Assembly: GCA_943787265.1 (NCBI GenBank)
Contig: CALSLT010000035.1
Coordinates: 1 to 64,000, forward strand
DNA from: an uncultured Planctomycetaceae bacterium
GTDB lineage: Bacteria; Planctomycetota; Planctomycetia; Planctomycetales; Planctomycetaceae
Direction of reading: 5' to 3'
Length of the DNA stretch: 64,000 nucleotides
The notes beneath the pieces were generated by a model. The model searched no databases and was not told the origin of the DNA. It saw only the letters and a list, made by a program, of their open reading frames with translations. Position 1 is the stretch's first letter. The number at the start of each line of letters is the position of its first letter. Positions 8,594-18,700 of this stretch are shown in pieces. The position numbers and the translations under genes were made by a program.

Positions 8594-9346
8594 ATGACAC
8601 GCTCACTCGCTTTCGCACTTTCGACTCTTCTTACGATTCCAGCCTTCGCCGCCGACGCGATCAAAGCTCCCGCTGAATCTGACGAGATGAAGGCAATCTT
8701 TAATGGAAAAGACCTGACAGGCTGGGACGGGGACTCTCGGCTCTGGTCAGTAAAAGACGGAGTCATCCACGGAGAAACGACGGACGCCGTCAAAGCAAAC
8801 GGAAACACATTCCTGATCTGGAAAGACGGCCGACTGAAAGACTTCGAACTGCGGCTCTCATTCCGCTGCAGCGTTTCGAACAATTCCGGCATCCAGTACC
8901 GCTCGAAACACATCACGGACGGAAAAGTCCGCAACGAATGGGTCGTCCGAGGCTACCAGCACGAAATCCGCAACGAGAACACTTTGCCCAGCGTCTCAGG
9001 CTTCATCTACGACGAAGGCGGCCTGACGGGCGGCCGCGGCCGAACCTGCCTGGTCGGTGAAAAAGCCGAATGGATCCCCGACGGCAAGAAAGGCAGCAAG
9101 AAGGTCACCGGAACTCTGATCACGGCTGATGAATACTCAAAGCTGTTCAAAGTCGACAAATGGAACGACGTGATCATCATCGCGAAGGGTCGACACATTC
9201 AGCATTACATGAACGGTCGCCTGGTCCTCGACTTCCAGGACGCCGAAAAGAACGCCCTGCTCGAAGGCATCCTCGCCCTTCAACTGCACGCCGGAAAACC
9301 GATGTGGACCGAATTCAAAAACATCCGCGTCAAGCACATTAAATAG
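8594..9346 (+). CDS. secreted DUF1080 (3-keto-disaccharide hydrolase family) protein
   Basis: A 250-residue protein with a signal peptide (residues 1-20, cut near AFA-A) and a single DUF1080 domain filling the rest. Typical markers are FNGKDLTGW at 36-44, NSGIQYRS at 97-104 and the closing IQLHAG-type sequence (here LALQLHAGKPMWTEFKNIRV). The fold is a concanavalin-like jelly roll. Some members hydrolyse 3-keto-glycosides, and planctomycetes carry many paralogues thought to act on polysaccharides outside the cytoplasm. A GGAGAC stretch lies 6-9 bases before the ATG. It stands alone, with no sugar-oxidoreductase beside it, so the substrate cannot be inferred. Confidence 0.9.
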   Translation: MTRSLAFALSTLLTIPAFAADAIKAPAESDEMKAIFNGKDLTGWDGDSRLWSVKDGVIHGETTDAVKANGNTFLIWKDGRLKDFELRLSFRCSVSNNSGIQYRSKHITDGKVRNEWVVRGYQHEIRNENTLPSVSGFIYDEGGLTGGRGRTCLVGEKAEWIPDGKKGSKKVTGTLITADEYSKLFKVDKWNDVIIIAKGRHIQHYMNGRLVLDFQDAEKNALLEGILALQLHAGKPMWTEFKNIRVKHIK

Positions 9347-9387
9347 ATAGTGAGACACGGCCCTGCCACGTCTTAGTCATCCGATCT

Positions 9388-9420
9388 CACAACGTCATTC
9401 CCGCGCAGGCGGGAACCCAG
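9388..9420 (+). repeat. intergenic GTCATTCCCGC hairpin repeat, left copy
   Basis: The sequence CATTCCCGCGCAGGCGGGAA forms a hairpin and matches the widespread bacterial intergenic repeat family with core TCATTCCCGCGAAGGCGGGAA. A second copy in the opposite orientation lies at 9735-9761, on the far side of a small gene. Confidence 0.7.
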
Positions 9421-9447
9421 ACCAGCATTGAAAACTGTCTTGTCGCA

Positions 9448-9669
9448 ATGTCAAAACTAACCATCGAAGTCGAAGAAACCGACCTGGAGGAGCTGTTCTC
9501 TCTTCTGGCAGAGATCAACGATTTGTTTCACCAGCCGAGCAATCTGTCAGATCCAGAAAGAATGCAGCAATTTGCAGAGAAGTATTACTCTTCGATAAAT
9601 CGTGCCTACTATCAAACAGTCTGGAATTGGCTACCAGAAGAACTGAGAATCAGACTGTCTGATGAGTAG
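9448..9669 (+). CDS. 73-residue protein of unknown function
   Basis: A small acidic protein, MSKLTIEVEETDLEELFSLL at the start and ending ELRIRLSDE. It is predicted soluble and mostly helical, with no membrane segment. A hairpin with a T-rich tail (9700-9715, then ATTCTTTCTT) directly follows the stop, which supports a real transcription unit. It sits between inverted copies of an intergenic repeat, in a gap between a secreted hydrolase and the 3212-residue gene, and may be a small mobile or orphan gene. No Shine-Dalgarno sequence is obvious. No function is proposed. Confidence 0.6.
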   Translation: MSKLTIEVEETDLEELFSLLAEINDLFHQPSNLSDPERMQQFAEKYYSSINRAYYQTVWNWLPEELRIRLSDE

Positions 9670-9699
9670 ACCTAAGTCATTTCGTTCCAGCCACGACTC

Positions 9700-9722
9700 G
9701 CCCGCTCGGGCGGGCATTCTTT
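9700..9722 (+). terminator. hairpin terminator after the 73-residue gene
   Basis: GCCCGC (9700-9705), loop TCGG, GCGGGC (9710-9715), followed by ATTCTTTCTT. It is a GC-rich stem with a T-rich tail 30 bases after the stop codon. Confidence 0.65.
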
Positions 9723-9734
9723 CTTGTGAAGTTC

Positions 9735-9761
9735 CTGGATTCCCGCCCTCGCGGGAATGAC
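9735..9761 (-). repeat. intergenic GTCATTCCCGC hairpin repeat, right copy
   Basis: CTGGATTCCCGCCCTCGCGGGAATGAC is an inverted copy of the repeat at 9388-9420. The pair brackets the 73-residue gene, and this copy lies just past the end of the leftward 3212-residue gene. Confidence 0.7.
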
Positions 9762-9796
9762 TTACTGGTAAATTCACAGGTCTGCTGAAGAGGCTT

Positions 9797-12700
9797 TTAC
9801 GGTTTGATTCGCTTCTCAAGCTGCTGAACCTGCCCTTCGACGTTGCTGAATCTTGACGGCCACGACTTGGATTTCAGTTTGCCAATGGTCGACCGCGCGG
9901 CTGGCCAGCGTTTCTCGTGAATCTGTGCTTCGGCCAGCTTCAGCAAGCCGGTCGGCTCAAGAGCCCGCAGAGCGGCGACGTGCTTCCAATGGTCGATGGC
10001 GTCGCCCCAGCGGTTCTGCTCCTGCCGGATCACGGCAAGGGCTTCGTGATGCTCTGCTTCCTTTGGAGCGGATTCGACCAGCGTGGTCACCGCCCGCTCA
10101 GACTGCCCTTCGTTGTTCTTCAGTCGTTTTGCCAGGTCTTTGTAAAGTTCAAGATTGTGACGATCGAAGTCGAGCTGCTTCAGAACCTGAGCAACCGCCG
10201 ACTCGGCATCCTTCAACGCGTCGTAGGATCGAATCAGAGCGGCGTGCGTCTCAGGATCGAACGACTGCAACTCCGCAGCGAGCTGCAACTGTGCAATCGC
10301 AGCGTCGTGCTTGCCGCGACTGGCGTAAACTTCTCCGATCATTCTTCGAATCATCGGACTGTCCTGGCCAGACTCTGCCAACTGGTCATCGAGAAACTCG
10401 ACAAAGGCATCAAGTTCCTTCGCCTGCCGGATTGCAGACTTCATCTGGTTAACCGCCCCTCGTCGTCGATCGTGCCGCGGCCCCCAGGCGATAATCGCTC
10501 CCGACGCTGCGTCGACGGCTTCTCGCGTATTTCCCAACCGAGCGTGTGACTGGCTCAGTCGTCGGTAGTACTCAGAGACTGTCCCTTCACCGATGCCACG
10601 GTTCGGTCGCGAACGCTGCGCCAGCGGAATCAACTCGCCGTAATACTTGACGCCCGCATCGTCCAGCGACACCTCAACACACATCGTAGCCAGCTGCGAG
10701 ATGTTGGATTCCGTCCAGCGCCCGCCGCTGCGGAAGTGCTCATCGATTTGAGCGAGCAGTTCGTCGCGTTGTTCTGGCCGAGACGATCGGGCGTACGACC
10801 TCAGCAGCATCGTTCGATACTTCATGACATCAGGCGACTCGATCACCAGCGGTTCCAGAATCGGAATGGCTTCAGCCCACCGACTCCGATGATGCAGCCA
10901 TTGCACCAACTGATAAAGATTCGCCTCGGAGACCAGTCCCTTTCTGTGAGCAATCAGCCGAATTTCGATCGCTCGTCGAAAATGCTCCAGACCGCCCCAG
11001 AGATAGTTTGAAACGCGCTCCACTGTACGAGGCGAATCGGGACGCTCCTTCAGAGCTCTCTCGGCCTCGCGAGCAAAGTCGGCTTCTTTGGCCTTCCAGT
11101 AATAGCTGTAGTGGTTCCGGAAAAAGTAGCTCGATCGGCTATCCCCAGTTGTCAGCTCCCGACGAAGAGCACGCAGTACGATCTTCAACAATCGCGGTTC
11201 CAGGTCCTGTGCCTTTCCTGCGGTCTCCTTCCACCACCTTGCCATGTTGTGCCCACACTGACTCCACGCATTCTGCCATCCGTATCGCAGTCGCCGAGGC
11301 CATCCATCCGTACGATCCATCAGAAATACCAAACCGTCTCGAGGCCCGCCGATGTCGCGTGACGCTTGAGCGTACAGACTGACCAACGTCCGGTATTGAT
11401 GTGTCTGATTTTTCAGCAAAGACGGAAGCTGATCTATCGAGAACTTTCGAAGATCGTCGCTGACCTTTGCCCAGTGTTTATTGTTCGCCGTGCGGAACAC
11501 GCCGACCAGCTCGGAAAGAATCGTGTACTGGTACGACGCGTCCATTTCCTGAGTCTGCTTGACCATTCGTTCGAGCAGATTGCGATAAAGCGTCGTTCCT
11601 TCACCGAGCGACACTCGGCCGTTCCCCTTCATCGCGGCATGGAACACCTTGTTCTGGCGGTTCAGCAACCAGTATTTAGTCTGTGGATTGAGAGGATTCT
11701 CCAAGTAACCGTCCAGCAGATTCTCGGCCTGTGCATACCTCGATACTTGCTCAAGGAACGTCACGTACCCGGAAAGCGGAGCACTCGCACTAAGCGGCCA
11801 GCCGGCGGGATGCGTCTGGTCGTATTCTCGAATCGCGTTTTCCATCACGGCGATGCCTTTGTCGCGGCGACCGTACGAATTGAAATGACCACTCGCCAAC
11901 GAATACGCGATAAACAATCGATCGTCGGTTCCTGGCGCTGATCGACGATGCAGTTCCGTGAGCTGTCTCATCTGTTCGTCGGCCAACTTCGGCTGCGTAA
12001 TCTTTCCCAATGCCTGCAGGAAGTCGGCCATTTGCCGAGCCTCGCCGTCCGCCCAGTCGCGATCGAATGCTCGCTTCAGTGCGGCGACCGCAGCATCAAC
12101 ATGCGGACCGGGTTGATTGAGCAACTCGGACGACTTCCGCTCGACCATCGCTTCCAGAAGATCAAGTGCCCGCCTGTCAATCGCCGTTTCTGCAGACTTC
12201 TGCAGCGTCTTGATCCGAGAAATGATCTCGTCAGCCGTTGCCTCGTCACGAATTTCCGTAAACAGATTGGTATGCAGATTCTTGAGAACCGAGTAAACCT
12301 GCTGAGGTGTGCGACCGACGACGATGTCCGGCACCACCTGCAACAGCCGGAAGTCTCGGCACGCCTGGTAAAAATATTTGAGCTGGTAAATGAAGTTCTG
12401 AGGGTTCTGCGACTTCTTGAAGACAGCTTTGAAAGCAAACAGAACGCGTTCATCCAACTCGCTCGGCAAATTGATGTCAGAACGTTGCCACGGATTCAGC
12501 CGCTGGTTAATCCAGTTTCGAATCTCGTACTCCTGCATGACGTGGAACGATTCCACCTTCGCATTTTCGTAATCGTTGCGGCGGTCCGATACGAGATACC
12601 AATTCGCCAGACTCTCGTAGTCGCTCGGCGAAAGTGGTGACTTCTTCTCGACGACTTCGAACAACGGAATTGCTTCTTCGATACGCCCCCGTTCCGCCAG

Positions 12701-15700
12701 CAGACGCCCCAAAGCCAACTGCCAGGGCGAAACAAACTCGTCCGAGCCAATCCACTTTCGCAGAGCCACCTCGAGTTCATCCGGACGGTCCAACGCAACG
12801 AGCAAACCAAACTTCTTCGTCTTCCAGTCGAACGCCTCGTCGCCTTCATCCGATGCCGCACGCTGTTCCAGTTCGATCGCCGCGTCGATGTACTTCAACA
12901 CTCGATCCGCCAGCCCCTTCGGAGCCGAACGTCGCACGGCCAGGTTCGTCAGTGTCGCCAACGCTCGACTTCGTAGCAGCTCCTTCAGAACGAGTTGCTT
13001 CACCGCATCAGTATCGAGTTCTTCCAATTCTTCTTCGGTGAGAGGTGCCGGCGGCGAGTCTCCCAGAATCTTCCAGCACTCGGTCGCCACTTCCTGCTGA
13101 CTCCTTCCCAGACGCACGTCGAGGTACATTCGCTCGACGTTCATCCAATCGCGAAGAATGGTCGACACCCACCCGGTATCTCCGTCGTCAGCAGAACGTT
13201 TCGCGGCTTCATCAGCCAGTCGGTCAGCCATCCCCGTCCGCGCGGCCTTCTGAAACTCAATCTGCTTCACCGACAACTCGGTACGAGTCAACTCTTCCGG
13301 ATGCCCTTCATCCTGCAACTTTGTCATCGAAGCCTTAAACCGTGCCGCGACCATCGCATCCACCAATCGATGCAATGATTCGACCTGAGAGGTCACTCGA
13401 ACGGCCATCGAATCCGCAGCCGATACATAATCCAGCAGAGCGAAGGCTTCAGCTTCAAATTCTTCGCTCCAGGGACGCGTCAGCAACTCATTGAACAGCT
13501 CCACGGTGAACGTCGCCGCGTTGCTTTCCTTCAACGTGTTTGCTTTCTCGATCCGCTCCCGCATGAATGGCAACAATCGGTCGTCGGGTGACTTCGCTCT
13601 GAAAATCTGCACGATCGAGTATCCGAGCGTTTGACGATCCTGCACTTCCTCCAAAGCCAGCCAACGATTGTGGAGTGTCTCCGCGATCCCGCCCCAATCA
13701 TCCTCTGTCAGCTTCGATCTGCTGACACACCACGTCACCATTGACTGAGCCACATCCAGCGGCAACTCGTCAGCATCCGCTTTGAGTATGACTGAGATTT
13801 CAACGATGAGCTGATCAAACTCGTCGGTCTGCTGAAAGTAGTACGTGTCCAGAATCCGCTTGGCGAAGGCAAAGTGATGCTCGTGCCCAAGGAAGAAGCG
13901 ACACGTCTCTGCCAGAGGCGTCAACCATTCTGGCTGGATGTAGCTCATGCTGTATCCCTGACGCTGCCCGACAGCAAACGACAGGGCGGCGTTAAATCGC
14001 GCCAGTTCGGCTCCGGCAAGTTCACTGTCGACTCGCCCGTCCGCCAGCCACTTCCTCACAAAGCCATCCGCCTCGTCGTCACGATTCGCCAGCCCCAGAG
14101 CCGTCAGATATTCCGTGTAGAGTTGCTGATTCTCCGACTTTCCGTCGACCCATTCCTGCAGGAAGTCGACCAGGTCCGCCGCCCTGCTCTGTCGTTTCAG
14201 CAGGTCGATGTAAACTCGTCGTAACTGATCGATCTCGTGTTCGTGCCGCTCGGCATCGCGATCAAGTTCCGTCCGTAACCATTGATAGGCACCGTCGTAG
14301 TCACCCGTGCCGACAAGGTCCCTGGCATACTGTCCCTGAGCATTGAGATCCCACCTTGCGTTCTCGGCAATCACTTTCTGGAGAGGAATGTATTCCTCAT
14401 TGCGGCCCAGATGACGAAGAATTCCAACGCGGCGAGTCTGCCAGTCCTTGACGCCGTAGACGTGTGCCGGCTGACGTTCAAACACCGGACGCAGCTTGTC
14501 GAGGATCGCCAGTTGCTCTTCCTGAGAAGCCAAACGACTCGCTTCTCCCATCACAAACTTTGCGAGGAAGTAGTCATCCGGCAGTCCGGCAACCAGTTCG
14601 TCGCTTCGAGCGAGCAGCAACTGCCGGACATCTTCGTTTCGCCGAGCCGCTCGCAGAACAGACGACCGCACCCACCGAAGTCCGTCTTTATTCGGAGCGA
14701 GCTTCTCCAGATGGTCAAGCTGAGCCAGCACGTCGTCCCATTTCTGAATCCACGACGACCGTAGAAGAAGGACAATTCGATCTTCAAATCCGGCCGAACC
14801 ATCTTTTGCCGCCACTTCAGCGTTCCGCACCGACGGAAACGGCTCGCGAATAAACTGAACTTTCTCTCGCAGTGACAGCTCGTCATTGAAACGTTTTTCA
14901 AACGCATCCGATTCCAACGGTTTCACGGAGTACCGATCAACCGTCGTTCGTCGACCCTTGCTATCAAACCGTTCCTTAGCCATCGGCCACCAGAAGCCAG
15001 CAATCTTTTCATACGGTCCGTAGACCGTTCTTGAGGTCAGCTCACCGTCCGTCGAGTGTTCGACACTGAGCACGACGTTTCGCGTCGAGTCAATCGTCAC
15101 TCGAACCTGGCTATCCGGACGGTCGTGAAGTGACAACTTCAGAATCGTTCGGTCGTCCTGTTTCTGCACTTCAGCATCGTAACTCTGAAATGCTTCGTGC
15201 ATCAGAGACTGCGACCTGGGAGCGACTGCTTGAGAAGTCACCTTCAACTCTTCCGGCTTCGATTCGCGAACTCGGCCCAGAATAAAGCCCTTTCCAAAGA
15301 CGCCACGCTCTTCAGCATCGCACCACTGCACAATCGATTGAGTCGGAGCCGAGACCGAGCTTCGCAACCAACGATCTTTCGCAATCAACTCGATGGTCGA
15401 ACTCTGCGTCGTCTTTCGGCCGCTCCAGCGAGCGTCAAAGATCTCAGCCACAGTCCGAACTTCCAGACTCGTAGTCAGCCCAGACAAAGCCTCTTTCTGC
15501 AACAGGCTCTTCGCGATCTCAATCGCCTCGTCAGACCAGGTTGTCTTCACTGCAGATTTCTGCGGTGGAGCCGTCCCTGGCAACTCCGGGAACAACTGGC
15601 TGATCCAGTTCACATACTCCGCACCGTTGTAGTATCCGTTCGCCCGACCGCTCCACGGCTGCCTGGCTTCTCTCATCTGTTGAAAATCTCCCGACAACTT

Positions 15701-18700
15701 CTTCTTAAGCGCTGACGACGCTCGAGCAGCTCCCTGGACACTGCTGAATATAGACTTCTCCGCTTTCCCACTTCTGGCTCGCTCGTAACTCATCTGTAGC
15801 CGAGCCGGCTGCAGCCCAGACATAAGACTCTTACTCCGAGATTCCGACATATCTCGAGCGAAACCAAACATGTCATCGTCGCCGCTCAGCAACATTTCCT
15901 CATCGCGGTCCATATCTTCCATGTCGGCTTCCATATCCCACCGACCGTTACGGTCGCCAGCAACGGCAGAGGACAACTCATCGAGTGTCGTCCTTGTCGA
16001 AATCCCTCCAAAGCCGCCTCCGGCTCCGCTATAGAAGCCGTATGTCGAAAATCCTCGTTGCGAAATGGAGCCACTCGATCGCCCAAGCTGATTGAAACCG
16101 ACCCCGCCCGACACAGGCATCATCGACGCCGAGCCACTGATACTGAGGCTGAACAACGGATAGCCCCGCTCCATGTCTCCGTATCCAGGAGGCTGCTCAA
16201 ACATCTGCCGAAGTTGCTGCATTTCCTCGGTACTTCGTCCTAACCGAGCAAGCTCTGCCAGCACCGAACGCCGCAGCCCGATCCGCCAGTCACCCGCGTT
16301 CTTCATCTGCTGCTGAAGCAACTCGTACTTCGCATTGTCTCTGCCCTCGGCGAAAAAACGCTGCCCGTCGCGCATCTCGAAACGTCGAGTGACGCCAAAC
16401 CGCTCGCGGTCAGCGTCCGTCTCCAGCACAAGCAGCGACGTGTACGGCGTGATAATGTGGAACTCTTCCGACAGACCGATGACCTCATCTTTGATGAACT
16501 GGCTGATGCCCTGCTGAAGAAGCTGGTCCATGTGAGCCCTCGCCCACAGCCGAGGAATGAACGAATTCCCCGCCTCTGCTCCCTTTAACCAGACCCGAGC
16601 CGCGAAACGGACATCTTCACCGCCACGCTTTCCGGTGATGATCATCTCGCCCGTCTGATCTCCACCATGCGGCAGATATCGTCCGACGATAATCTGCTGA
16701 GTCCCTGCCGAAAGATTCGGTAACTTCTCGGGATAGACCGCTGCGACTTCCAGACCTCGAAACTGCAGTTTGACATCCGTCATGCCGGGCTGAGCGATCT
16801 CATTCAACAGTTCAAAAGCGACCTTCTGAGGAGTTCGTTCACCCCCAATCGAACGCACCGATCCGCCACCAACCCCGGCAATTGCTTTCAGCACGACCGA
16901 CTCAAAACTGCTACTGACTGAAACGGCATGGAAGGTCGGAGAAGGTTTATCCTGCTGCGAATCATCCGACTCTTCTTTCAAGAGATTCTCGACACGGCTT
17001 GCGAATGCCTGCGGATCTGCATCGCCAGACGTCACGATGCCGTCCCCGATGTAGATCACATGGCTTCCCGATTTCGCACGTTCCTGAAGTGACGCAAACG
17101 TCTTATCGAGGTCCGTCCACCCAAGTGACGTTCGGTTGCTCAACCACTGCCGAGCCTTCGTCATCGCCTTCTCGTTGTCAGCACTTGCCTGGACCGAGTC
17201 CTCAAACAACCAGTGACAGTCAACATCGCACACTGCCAGATTGAATCGATCCTCAGGCCCGAGCGACGACAGAATCGCAGCCACCAGCTCGCCCTGCTTC
17301 TTTCGACTGTCCGAATCCATCGACGCCGACGTGTCACAGACAAGGAGCACTTCCAGAGGATCGCCATCGGGCAGGACTTCGCGTTGCCAGTTCCCGTCCG
17401 AGCCGGGCAGCGTTACCTGCGCAAGAAAATAGCCATCGTCACCACGTTGATGAGGAATCACGACCACGTCCGACTGTTTCGAATCAACCTCGCAGACAAC
17501 CTCAAAATCGCGAGTCGGTGAATACTCCTGAGCGGCAAACTCCAGATGCGCCGACCGAACTGGTCCTCCGCCCCCGCCAATCGGTCCACCAAATGACGAA
17601 CGAACGGAATGAGTCGGGCACTTCACGCTGCGCAACGGCAACTCCGAATTGATCAGGACGTCCACCGACAACTCGCGCAATGGAGTCTTCTGCAAAAGCT
17701 CACTCCGCAATGCGTACGAATATCGATACTGATTCGCGCGAAGCGGCAACACCTGCGTGTAGACAATCTTGATCCGCTTCTCAGAGAACGCTTCGATCGG
17801 AAACACACGAGCTTTAAAGATGTTGCCGCCCGTCCATTCCAAAAGCCCTGGATCGCGGCGTTCTCTCAGAATCGTTTCGTAAATCTCGCGAGCGCGCTGT
17901 TTCTCCACCACGTCGGCTTCTACCAGTTCACCGCCAATCCACATTCCAAACCCGCTGATCGATGCGTCCTGAGGAAGCGGAAAGTGGAACACACCTTCGA
18001 GACGGATCTTCGTGCGATTCACAAAGGATTCTTCGATCGTCGTGCGAGCGATCTGGTCGCGAATCTCGACCTTGACCTTGTGATACCCAACCGTCAGTGG
18101 AACATTGCGACCATCAATGTTGGCAATCAGCGATCCGATCGACTCTTCATTCGACGATCCTTCAAAGCCAGCCAGCCAGATCGGTTTCTTCTCGATTTTC
18201 CGCAACGTTCGATTGGCAAGCAGCCGAAACAGTCCGGACTCACCCGCTTTCAGAACGACTTTCTGATCGTTCGGAGCAAGCAGCGTCAGCTCCTCATCAG
18301 CGTGCTCACTGCCCGTAATTTGAACCTCGCCGCCATGCAGCAGAATCTGCCGCGGATTCTGAATCTCAACCAGACTGCCCGGCCCGGCGACAACCTTGAA
18401 CCGAGAAGTCATCGCCACCGCCGCCGCATTGGCACCTCGAACGTCAGTCCTCAGCCAGTCTCCCGGCCGAATCAACATCTGCCGCGCAATCGGCGTCCAG
18501 CGACTTCGCATCACAGGCCGCAACATCACGATTCCCTGAGCATCCAGCACTCGCCCGATTCGACCGTCATTCGACAGCGACTTAGCGACAGCGAACTTCG
18601 CTTCGTCAACCGGCTCGTTCCGAGCGATCAGTCGCAGCTCTGCGACCGGCGGCCCGTCATTACTCGCCATTTCAAATGGCCAGGCAGCGATCGTGAGCAA

